NCBI GenBank assembly: GCA_023386515.1
Contig: JAEWJQ010000334.1
Coordinates: forward strand, 1-7,798
Reading direction: 5' to 3'
From: Pseudomonadota bacterium
Lineage (GTDB): Bacteria; Pseudomonadota; Alphaproteobacteria; Sphingomonadales; Sphingomonadaceae
Length of the DNA: 7,798 bases
The position numbers were made by a program, and so were the translations under genes. Under the pieces are notes generated by a model. The model saw only the letters and a program-made list of their open reading frames with translations. It was not told the DNA's origin and ran no database searches. Below are positions 1 to 5,645 of this stretch, one piece after another; within the stretch, counting starts at the first letter, position 1; every line of letters begins with the position of its first letter.

Positions 1-185
1 CCATCGTCAAGAAGATCGTCGAGGAGCATCACGGCACCATGACCTTCGCCGACCGGGAGGGCGGCGGCACGGTGGTGCGGATGGCCTTCGACAGCGCCGC
101 GCTCGCCCGCCTCGACCAGGGCGCCGCCGCGCCCGAGCCGGCGGGGGAGGGCCGGCTCGCTGCCCTTACCTCCAATCGGACCTGA
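1..185 (+). CDS. ntrY: NtrY-type sensor histidine kinase, C-terminal end (partial)
   Basis: Only the last 60 codons lie in the window; the frame is open from base 3 to a TGA at 183-185. The visible start, IVKKIVEEHHG, is the helix that follows the second glycine-rich box of a HATPase_c domain. The later GGGTVVRMAF stretch matches the closing beta strand of the same ATP-binding domain. A tail of about 28 residues, rich in Ala, Pro and Glu, follows and has no recognisable motif. The gene sits 3 nt upstream of an NtrX-type regulator, which identifies it by context as NtrY, the membrane-bound kinase that phosphorylates NtrX. The phosphoacceptor histidine, HAMP/PAS regions and membrane segments are all outside the window. 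The kinase assignment is firm; the NtrY identity rests on the neighbour. Confidence 0.85.
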   Translation, partial: IVKKIVEEHHGTMTFADREGGGTVVRMAFDSAALARLDQGAAAPEPAGEGRLAALTSNRT

Positions 186-188
186 AGC

Positions 189-1559
189 ATGGCCCTCGAC
201 ATCCTCCTCGTCGACGACGAACCCGACATCCGCGAACTGGTCGCCGGCGTCCTCGAAGACGAAGGCTATGATACGCGCGCCGCCGCCGACAGCGACGCGG
301 CGCTGGAGGCGATCGCGACGCGGCGGCCGTCGCTGGTGCTGCTCGACGTCTGGCTGCAGGGCTCGCGGCTCGACGGCCTCGCCCTGCTCGACGAGATCAA
401 GCGCCGCGATCCGTCGATCCCGGTCCTCGTCATCTCGGGCCACGGCAACCTCGACACGGCCGTCGCCGCGATCCGCCGCGGCGCCTCCGATTTCATCGAA
501 AAGCCGTTCGAGGCGGAGCGGCTGCTGCTGCTCGTCGCCCGTGCCACGGAGACCGATCGGCTGCGTCGCGAGGTCGCCTCGCTGCGCGCAAGCGCCGGCC
601 GCGAGAACGACCTGACCGGCAGCTCCGGCGCGATCAACACGGTGCGCGCCACCCTGAAGCGCGTCGCCGCGACCGGTAGCCGCGTCCTCATCATGGGCCC
701 TGCCGGCGTCGGCAAGGAGGTCGCCGCGCGGCTGCTCCACGGCTGGAGCAATCGCGCCCAAGCGCCCTTCGTCATCGTCAGCGCCGCCCGCATGACCCCG
801 GAACGCGTCGAGGAGGAGCTGTTCGGCGTGGAGGAAGGGGGTGACCTCGTCCGTACCGGCCTGCTCGAACAAGCGCATGGCGGCACGCTCTTCCTCGACG
901 AGATCGCCGACATGCCGGTCGCGACGCAGGCACGTATTCTGCGGGTACTGACCGACCAGAGCTTCAGCCGCATCGGCGGCACGCGCACCGTCAAGGTCGA
1001 TGTCCGCGTCGTCACCGCCACCTCTCGGGACCTGACCGACGAGATCGCCGCCGGCCGCTTCCGCGAGGATCTCTATTATCGCCTCAACGTCGTCCCCGTC
1101 AGCATCCCGGCGCTCTCCGAACGGCGCGAAGACATACCGGCGCTGGTCGAACATTTCATCGCTCACTACGCCAACGAACGCCGCGTGCCGACGCCGGAGA
1201 TCGCCCCCGACGCCATGGTCGCACTGCAGTCCTACGACTGGCCGGGAAATGTCCGGCAGCTGCGCAATGTTGTCGAGCGGACGATCATTCTCGCTCCCGG
1301 CGATCGTATCGGGCGCATCGATCTCGACTTGCTGCCCGCCGAGGTGCTCGGCGAGCAAGGCGATATCGGCGGGGGCGGCGCGATCATGGGGGCTCCGTTG
1401 CGAGAAGCGCGGGAGACGTTCGAGCGCGAATATCTGCGCGTGCAGATCCGCCGCTTCTCCGGCAACATCAGCCGCACGGCGAGCTTCATCGGCATGGAAC
1501 GCTCCGCACTCCACCGCAAGCTGAAGCTGCTCGGCATTACCGACATGCGCGACGATTGA
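189..1559 (+). CDS. ntrX: NtrX response regulator (NtrC-family)
   Basis: Cytoplasmic DNA-binding response regulator of 456 aa, partner of NtrY; in alphaproteobacteria this pair is linked to nitrogen metabolism, envelope and redox responses. The receiver domain (about 1-120) has the acidic pair D9/D10, phosphoacceptor D53, S83 and K105. The AAA+ domain (about 142-380) has Walker A GPAGVGKE at 170-177, Walker B LFLDE at 234-238, an arginine-finger-like segment (GRFREDLYYRLNVV) and a sensor II segment (WPGNVRQLRNVVE). A Fis-type helix-turn-helix closes the protein (about 408-450). The GAFTGA loop used by sigma-54 activators is missing: after ELFG (210-213) only a short acidic stretch leads to the GLLEQAHGGT segment. 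This is known for some alphaproteobacterial NtrX proteins and suggests it does not work as a normal sigma-54 activator. The ATG is 3 nt after the ntrY stop with no strong Shine-Dalgarno, so coupled translation is likely. Confidence 0.95.
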   Translation: MALDILLVDDEPDIRELVAGVLEDEGYDTRAAADSDAALEAIATRRPSLVLLDVWLQGSRLDGLALLDEIKRRDPSIPVLVISGHGNLDTAVAAIRRGASDFIEKPFEAERLLLLVARATETDRLRREVASLRASAGRENDLTGSSGAINTVRATLKRVAATGSRVLIMGPAGVGKEVAARLLHGWSNRAQAPFVIVSAARMTPERVEEELFGVEEGGDLVRTGLLEQAHGGTLFLDEIADMPVATQARILRVLTDQSFSRIGGTRTVKVDVRVVTATSRDLTDEIAAGRFREDLYYRLNVVPVSIPALSERREDIPALVEHFIAHYANERRVPTPEIAPDAMVALQSYDWPGNVRQLRNVVERTIILAPGDRIGRIDLDLLPAEVLGEQGDIGGGGAIMGAPLREARETFEREYLRVQIRRFSGNISRTASFIGMERSALHRKLKLLGITDMRDD

Positions 1560-1565
1560 TCCGGG

Positions 1566-1588
1566 TGGACGTAGCCCATCTGCGTCCA
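1566..1588 (+). terminator. Hairpin just after ntrX, possible terminator or attenuator
   Basis: A 9-bp stem starts 6 nt after the ntrX stop codon. The left arm TGGACGTAG (1566-1574) pairs with CTGCGTCCA (1580-1588) around the 5-nt loop CCCAT, with one G-U pair. No T-run follows (next bases TACATAACT), so it is not a standard intrinsic terminator. It could stabilise the ntrYX 3' end, partly terminate, or act as a DNA dyad. A weak sigma-70-like pair, TGGACG at 1566-1571 and CATAAC at 1591-1596 (19-nt spacer), overlaps it and could be an hfq promoter. The stem is seen directly; its function is inferred. Confidence 0.4.
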
Positions 1589-1601
1589 TACATAACTGAC
1601 T

Positions 1602-1631
1602 GGCGTCGTCGCTTGACGCCGATCCGACGCC
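1602..1631 (+). repeat. Inverted repeat with two alternative pairings upstream of hfq
   Basis: The arm GGCGTCG (1602-1608) is the exact complement of CGACGCC (1625-1631). Its first six bases can instead pair with GACGCC at 1615-1620, giving a shorter hairpin with a 7-nt loop. GACGCC therefore occurs twice downstream of a single complementary arm. Together with the hairpin at 1566-1588 this fills much of the 125-bp ntrX-hfq gap. It may be an operator, part of the hfq 5' UTR, or chance in GC-rich DNA. Confidence 0.3.
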
Positions 1632-1671
1632 GGGAAACGGCGCGATAGCGGGCGAACGGCTCGCCAAGAAC

Positions 1672-1677
1672 GAAAGG
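1672..1677 (+). promoter_or_regulatory. Shine-Dalgarno of hfq
   Basis: GAAAGG lies 7 nt before the ATG at 1685, an ordinary spacing. It supports that start and shows hfq is translated independently of ntrX, which ends 125 bp upstream. Confidence 0.6.
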
Positions 1678-1684
1678 CTTTCTC

Positions 1685-2170
1685 ATGGCCGACAAGCAAG
1701 GTTCGCTGCAGGACCTGTTTCTCAATGCGCTGCGCCGCTCGAAGACGCCGGTGACCATGTTCCTGGTCAAGGGCGTCAAATTGCAGGGCATCGTCACCTG
1801 GTTCGACAATTTCTCGGTGTTGCTGCGCCGCGACGGCCAGTCGCAGCTGATCTACAAGCATGCGATCTCGACCATTATGCCTTCCGGACCGCTCGACATC
1901 GCCGCGATCGTCGACTCGGTTGGTGAGGCCCAGCGTAAGCAGCCGTTGCTGCAGGAGATCTTCCTGAACGCCGTCCGCAAGGCGGAGGATTCAGTGACGA
2001 TGTTCCTCATCAATGGCGTCATGTTGCAGGGCCAGATCGCCGGCTTCGACCTCTTCTGCATGCTGCTCCAGCGCGAGGGTATGGCGCAGCTCGTCAACAA
2101 ACACGCCGTCTCGACGATCCAACCGTCGCGGCCGCTCAACCTTGCCGACGAAGGCGACGACGCGGAGTGA
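1685..2170 (+). CDS. hfq: Tandem-domain RNA chaperone Hfq (two fused Hfq domains)
   Basis: RNA chaperone that pairs small RNAs with mRNAs; normal Hfq is a single Sm-like domain forming a homohexamer. This 161-aa protein carries two full copies, at about 8-70 and 89-151. They align without gaps and share 36 of 63 residues, joined by a linker of about 18 residues and ending in an acidic tail (LADEGDDAE). Copy 1 keeps the RNA-contact positions: Q9, R17/R18/K20 on the rim, F43, and Y57-K58-H59. Copy 2 keeps Q90, F124, K139 and H140, but the rim reads R98/K99/E101, the residue equivalent to E. coli Y55 is N138, and that equivalent to K31 is M113. Three chains could make a six-domain ring with alternating halves (inference). 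Fused Hfq is, from memory, a feature of sphingomonads. The hfq-hflX order fits the usual bacterial arrangement. The Hfq assignment is very secure. Confidence 0.97.
   Translation: MADKQGSLQDLFLNALRRSKTPVTMFLVKGVKLQGIVTWFDNFSVLLRRDGQSQLIYKHAISTIMPSGPLDIAAIVDSVGEAQRKQPLLQEIFLNAVRKAEDSVTMFLINGVMLQGQIAGFDLFCMLLQREGMAQLVNKHAVSTIQPSRPLNLADEGDDAE
1706..1894 (+). repeat. Hfq domain copy 1 (canonical half)
   Basis: Codons 8-70 of the tandem Hfq. The Sm1 region runs through VKGVKLQG and WFDNF, and the Sm2 region is YKHAISTI. All proximal, rim and distal contact positions are those expected of a single-domain alphaproteobacterial Hfq. Confidence 0.9.
1949..2137 (+). repeat. Hfq domain copy 2 (diverged half)
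   Basis: Codons 89-151 of the tandem Hfq. The fold-determining residues are kept ([27 protein letters not shown]). Changes fall at RNA-facing positions: the third rim basic residue becomes Glu101, the tyrosine before the KH pair becomes Asn138, and the distal-face lysine becomes Met113. Confidence 0.9.
2164..2167 (+). promoter_or_regulatory. Shine-Dalgarno of hflX, next to the hfq stop
   Basis: GGAG sits 7 nt before the GTG at 2175 and directly precedes the hfq TGA at 2168-2170. No ATG occurs in this frame near the expected N-terminus, so this site fixes the GTG as the start. The arrangement implies that ribosomes finishing hfq initiate hflX. Confidence 0.75.
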
Positions 2171-2174
2171 CCGC

Positions 2175-3464
2175 GTGAGCACCGGCTTCAATCGCGACCG
2201 CGACGAGTTCACCCGTGGGGGCAGGGCCATCGTCGTTCTGCCCGATCAGGGTGACGCGAGCCGCGACGCCGACGCACGGCTGGACGAAACCGCCGGGCTG
2301 GCCGCCGCGATCGGGCTGGTCGTGACCGACCGGCTGGCCGTGCGTGTCCGTACGGCCAAGCCGGCGACCCTGATCGGCAGTGGCCAGGTGGAGCAGATCG
2401 CCACGCAAGTCCGGCAGGACGAGGCGGATCTCGTCATCTTTGACGCCAGCCTGACGCCCGTGCAGCAGCGCAACCTCGAGACAGGACTCGGTGCCAAGGT
2501 CATCGACCGCACCGGCCTGATCCTGGAAATCTTCGGCGAACGTGCCGCGACCGCGGAAGGGCGGTTGCAGGTCGAACTCGCCCACCTCGACTATCAGGCA
2601 GGCCGGCTGGTCCGCAGCTGGACGCACCTGGAGCGGCAGCGCGGTGGCTTTGGCTTTCTCGGCGGCCCGGGCGAAACGCAGATCGAAGCCGATCGACGGC
2701 TCATCCGCGATCGCATGGCGCGGCTCCGGCGCGAGCTCGAGCAGGTGAGCCGGACGCGCGGCCTTCATCGTGATCGACGCCAGCGTGCGCCATGGCCGGT
2801 GATTGCGCTCGTGGGATATACCAATGCCGGCAAGTCGACGCTGTTCAATCGCCTCACCGGCGCGCACGTCATGGCCGAAGACCTGCTGTTCGCGACGCTG
2901 GACCCGACGCTGCGGCAGATCTCGCTTCCCGGCATCGACAAGGCGATCCTGTCGGATACGGTCGGCTTCGTGTCTGACCTGCCGACGCAGCTGGTCGCCG
3001 CCTTCAAGGCGACGCTGGAAGAAGTGGTGTCCGCCGACCTGCTGATCCACGTGCGCGACATCGCGCATCCCGACAGCGAGGCGCAGCGCGCCGATGTCGA
3101 GGCGGTCTTGGCGGAGATCGGCGTCGGCGACGCGACACCGCGGTTTGAAGCCTGGAACAAGCTCGACCTGCTCGACGGCGAAGCGCGGGAGGACATGCTC
3201 TCGGAAGCGGCGCGGCGAGAGGATGTCGTCGCGATCTCGGCTCTAACTGGAGCGGGAGTGGATGCGCTGATCACGGCGGTTGCCGCCAAGCTCACCGCCG
3301 GGCATCGCCGCTATTGGATCACCCTCGACGCTGCCGATGGCGCCGGCGCCGCCTGGCTGCACGCGCATGGCGAGGTCATAGGCCAGCAGGGCGAGGGGTT
3401 GCAGACGCAATATGAGGTGCGGCTGGCGGAACGCGACTACGAGCGCTTCCTACAGCGGCATTGA
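2175..3464 (+). CDS. hflX: Ribosome-associated GTPase HflX
   Basis: GTPase that binds the 50S subunit and splits stalled or heat-damaged ribosomes; 429 aa from the GTG, close to the E. coli length of 426. The N-terminal HflX domain contains GSGQVEQI (about 68-75), the FDASLTPVQQRNLE signature (about 89-102), IDRTGLILEIF, and the glycine-rich GGFGFLGGPGETQIE segment (about 157-171). A charged helical linker leads to the G domain: G1 GYTNAGKST at 214-222, G2 region FATLDPT near 239-245, G3 DTVG at 261-264, G4 NKLD at 328-331, G5 SAL at 355-357. A C-terminal domain of about 55 residues ends in ERDYERFLQRH. The usual glutamine or histidine after G3 is hydrophobic (F265), as in other HflX and HAS-GTPases. 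The frame stays open upstream into hfq, but that extension overlaps Hfq codons and is not homologous. The gene is co-transcribed with hfq; its end overlaps mazG on the other strand. Confidence 0.96.
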   Translation: MSTGFNRDRDEFTRGGRAIVVLPDQGDASRDADARLDETAGLAAAIGLVVTDRLAVRVRTAKPATLIGSGQVEQIATQVRQDEADLVIFDASLTPVQQRNLETGLGAKVIDRTGLILEIFGERAATAEGRLQVELAHLDYQAGRLVRSWTHLERQRGGFGFLGGPGETQIEADRRLIRDRMARLRRELEQVSRTRGLHRDRRQRAPWPVIALVGYTNAGKSTLFNRLTGAHVMAEDLLFATLDPTLRQISLPGIDKAILSDTVGFVSDLPTQLVAAFKATLEEVVSADLLIHVRDIAHPDSEAQRADVEAVLAEIGVGDATPRFEAWNKLDLLDGEAREDMLSEAARREDVVAISALTGAGVDALITAVAAKLTAGHRRYWITLDAADGAGAAWLHAHGEVIGQQGEGLQTQYEVRLAERDYERFLQRH

Positions 3465-4208
3465 GCCTTTCACTCGCTGCCACAAGGCCTCCTTGGCATC
3501 GAGGTCGAGTTGCGGGAAGGCTTCACCGGCTAGGGCCTCCATGGCCCGGAAGCGGGCTTCGAACTTGGCATTGCCTCGGCGCAGCGCCGCCTCCGGATCG
3601 ACGCCCAGATGCCGGGCCCAGTTTACGACGGCGAAGAGCAAGTCGCCGATCTCTTCCTCGACATGGTCGGGCGTGGTGGCGCTGGCGACCTCGGCCAGCT
3701 CCTCGGTGATCTTGGCGCGGGAGCCGTCGGCGTGCGGCCAGTCGAAGCCGACGCGGGCGGCGCGCTTCTGCAGCTTCTCGGCGCGGAGCAGGGCGGGAAG
3801 GCCGATCGCGACCCCGTCCAGCGCGCTGGAGGCGCCCCTCGCGGCCCGTTCCGCAGCCTTGACCTCTTCCCAGCGGTGATGGCCGCCCTCGGCCTCATCG
3901 CCGAAGATATGGGGGTGGCGCCGCTCCATCTTGGCGCTGATCGCGTCGGCGACGTCGCCGAGGTCGAAGGCGCCGCGTTCTTCGGCGATGCGGCTGTGGA
4001 AGACGACCTGGAGCAGCAGATCGCCAAGCTCATCCTTCAGCTCGGCGACGTCGTCGCGGGCGATGGCGTCGGCGACCTCATAGGCTTCCTCGATCGTGTA
4101 TGGCGCGATGGTCGCCCAGGTCTGGGCGACATCCCATTCGCAGCCGTGCTGCGGATCGCGGAGGCGTGCCATGATGGCGACGAGACGGTCGATCTTCTCA
4201 TTCTTCAC
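3450..4208 (-). CDS. mazG: Nucleoside triphosphate pyrophosphohydrolase MazG
   Basis: Cytoplasmic enzyme that hydrolyses (d)NTPs to (d)NMP and pyrophosphate, removing aberrant nucleotides; the E. coli homologue also lowers (p)ppGpp under stress. At 252 aa it is a full-length two-domain MazG (E. coli 263). The N-terminal MazG domain has the metal-binding set E40, E41, E44 and E60, D63 (IEEAYE then DELGD). The C-terminal domain repeats it with E169, E170, E173 and E186, D189 (TEELAE then EEIGDLLF). The linking region contains the family segment HPHIFGD (98-104). Both active sites look intact. The start is GTG at 4208; no good Shine-Dalgarno is visible, so the exact start is less certain than the rest. 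It lies 58 bp after the protease gene on the same strand and may be part of that operon or have its own promoter. No mazEF genes are nearby. Confidence 0.95.
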   Translation of the reverse strand: MKNEKIDRLVAIMARLRDPQHGCEWDVAQTWATIAPYTIEEAYEVADAIARDDVAELKDELGDLLLQVVFHSRIAEERGAFDLGDVADAISAKMERRHPHIFGDEAEGGHHRWEEVKAAERAARGASSALDGVAIGLPALLRAEKLQKRAARVGFDWPHADGSRAKITEELAEVASATTPDHVEEEIGDLLFAVVNWARHLGVDPEAALRRGNAKFEARFRAMEALAGEAFPQLDLDAKEALWQRVKGSMPL

Positions 4209-4256
4209 GCATATGCACGCCGCAGCGCCCCCCCTCTCGCACCATCCGCGAGTTCG

Positions 4257-4270
4257 ATAATATGTATTAT
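4257..4270. repeat. AT-rich palindrome between protease gene and mazG
   Basis: ATAATA (4257-4262) and TATTAT (4265-4270) form a perfect 6-bp inverted repeat around TG. It covers the TAA stop of the protease gene (4269-4267) and lies about 50 bp upstream of mazG. The stretch is strikingly AT-rich for this sequence. On the minus strand it offers -10-like hexamers such as CATAAT and TATTAT, but I see no matching -35, so a mazG promoter is possible only. It is too weak for a terminator stem. Confidence 0.35.
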
Positions 4271-4884
4271 GTTAAATCCTGCGGGTGATGCGGTTCCAGG
4301 ATCAGCGTCCGACCTTCCACCCGCCAGGATTTCAGCTTGGACAGGAAGTTCATGCCCAACACGTCGGTATGGCCGAACGCGGGCGATACGACGACGCCCA
4401 GATCGTGCGCAGCAATGTCGCCCAACCGCAACTCGCCGACAGTCGCGGTTTTGGCAGTGATGCGGCCGTTGGCGGTGCTGAGCACCATCGGAAACATGCC
4501 GTCCTGCACCGACAGACCAGCGGCATCGGCGGTCGCAGCCGACAATGCCGTCACGGTCGCGCCGCTGTCGACCAACATGCGTCGTTCGATCCCGTCGACC
4601 TTTACGTGCGCCCAGAAATGGCCATCCGGGCTCATCCGGATGCGGGTTTCCTTGCCGACGACATTCTGATCGTCGAGCTTCAAGAGCGCGGCGATGCGCT
4701 GGAGATACGGATCGAACTGCTCGCGCTGGTTGACCACGACGAGCAGCAGCGCCGCGATGATGCCCCAGGTCGCCAGCGAGAACAGCACGCGCAGGATCGG
4801 CACGCGGCGCGCGATCAGCGCGGAGATCGGCAGGATCAGGAGAAACAGATACAGAGCGGCCTGACCGCCCAGATCCGGTGTCAT
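4267..4884 (-). CDS. Membrane-anchored retropepsin-like aspartic protease
   Basis: Predicted peptidase of 205 aa with a single aspartic-protease lobe, which would need to dimerise as retropepsins do. The N-terminus has two hydrophobic stretches (about 8-25 and 30-51) separated by a short basic turn (ARRVP), so it should be anchored in the inner membrane. The protease domain covers about 80-198, with the catalytic LVDSGATVTALS segment (active-site D106) and the family's C-terminal LGMNFL motif (176-181). It resembles the bacterial clan AA family TIGR02281, whose substrates are not established. The active site reads DSG rather than the commoner DTG, a tolerated variant. The ATG overlaps the stop of the upstream hydrolase gene as ATGA. 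That fixes the start, although the frame is open about 195 bp further upstream into that gene. Whether the catalytic domain faces the periplasm or the cytoplasm cannot be decided here. Confidence 0.88.
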   Translation of the reverse strand: MTPDLGGQAALYLFLLILPISALIARRVPILRVLFSLATWGIIAALLLVVVNQREQFDPYLQRIAALLKLDDQNVVGKETRIRMSPDGHFWAHVKVDGIERRMLVDSGATVTALSAATADAAGLSVQDGMFPMVLSTANGRITAKTATVGELRLGDIAAHDLGVVVSPAFGHTDVLGMNFLSKLKSWRVEGRTLILEPHHPQDLT

Positions 4885-5645
4885 AGATGGAATTCCAGCC
4901 CGTCGTAGCCCGGCTCCACGCCGGCGGGCAGCGTCGCGCGGAGCGTCGCATAGTCCATAGTGTGGTCCATATGTACGAAGGCTGACCGGCCGGGAGCGAG
5001 CGTCTCGATCCAGCCGAGCACCGTCGGCACGTCGGGATGGGTCGGATGCGGCGCATAGCGCAGGGCATCGACGATCCACACGTCGAGCCCGGTGTAGAGC
5101 GTCCGCATCGCCGGCGTCAGTTCATGGAAATCCGTGGCATAGCCCACGCTCTTGCCGCCTGCCGTGAAGCGGAGGCCGGCCGACAGGATATTGCCATGCG
5201 GCTGGTCGACCACGTCGATCGTGATCCCGCCGACGACCAGACGATCGGGCAGCGGCTGACCGGCGACGGTCGGCGGATAGCCGCGCCGACCGGCGAAGAC
5301 ATAGGTGAAGCGCGCCTCCAGCGCCTCCAGCGTTCCCGACCGGGCATAGCCGGCGACCGGATGGCCGAGCGCATGGAAGATCTGTCGTACATCGTCGATG
5401 CCGTGGCAGTGATCGGCATGATCGTGCGTCCACAGGATCGCGTCGACCGTCGCGACGTCGGCGGCGAGCAACTGCTCCCGCAGATCGGGGCTGGTATCGA
5501 CCAGCACCCTCACCCCCTCATGTTCGACCAGCAAAGACGCACGGCTGCGACGGTTGCGCGGTTCCGCCGGATCGCAACTGCCCCAATCGTTGCCGATCCG
5601 CGGCACGCCCGACGACGTGCCGGAGCCGAGGATGCGAACCTTCAT
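4881..5645 (-). CDS. PhnP-like metallo-beta-lactamase-fold hydrolase
   Basis: Metal-dependent hydrolase of 254 aa in the COG1235/PhnP group, whose best-known member is a cyclic phosphodiesterase. It opens with the family signature GSGTSSGVPRIG (7-18). The metal ligand motif THDHADH has H74, H76, D78 and H79. Later candidate ligands are H150 (QPHGN), D172 (YATDFHE) and H225 or H228 (VHMDH). The extra structural zinc cysteines of true PhnP are not present as a cluster (only C24 and C80 are seen), so PhnP activity should not be assumed. There are no phosphonate genes nearby; the tatD / MBL pairing after metG is a common alphaproteobacterial arrangement. The ATG overlaps the tatD stop by 4 nt (ATGA), and its own stop overlaps the next start in the same way. 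The true substrate is unknown. Confidence 0.92.
   Translation of the reverse strand: MKVRILGSGTSSGVPRIGNDWGSCDPAEPRNRRSRASLLVEHEGVRVLVDTSPDLREQLLAADVATVDAILWTHDHADHCHGIDDVRQIFHALGHPVAGYARSGTLEALEARFTYVFAGRRGYPPTVAGQPLPDRLVVGGITIDVVDQPHGNILSAGLRFTAGGKSVGYATDFHELTPAMRTLYTGLDVWIVDALRYAPHPTHPDVPTVLGWIETLAPGRSAFVHMDHTMDYATLRATLPAGVEPGYDGLEFHL

Noticed and set aside
266..1021. Minus-strand open frame of 251 codons
   Set aside because: It is antisense to ntrX, with Arg/Ser-rich composition and no domain.
1613..1641. TTGACG as a -35 element for hfq
   Set aside because: At a 17-nt spacing the -10 position reads AACGGC, a poor match. The bases are also part of the inverted repeat.
2013..2174. Upstream extension of the HflX frame into hfq
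   Set aside because: The translation there is Ser/Arg-rich and unrelated to HflX. The GTG at 2175 with GGAG explains the start and gives normal family length.
2136..3068. Minus-strand open frame of 310 codons
   Set aside because: It is antisense to hflX, which has the complete set of GTPase motifs.
4198..4212. Tiny ORF starting ATG CGT GAA GAA TGA at the mazG start
   Set aside because: It has four sense codons, is out of frame with mazG and has no ribosome site, so it is likely chance.
3609..4460. Long plus-strand open frame of 283 codons
   Set aside because: It lies antisense to mazG and the start of the gap, is low in recognisable motifs, and reflects high-GC third-position bias opposite a real gene.
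4205..5068. Minus-strand open frame of 287 codons overlapping the protease
   Set aside because: It is out of frame with the protease and MBL genes and is rich in Arg, Ala and Pro without domains.
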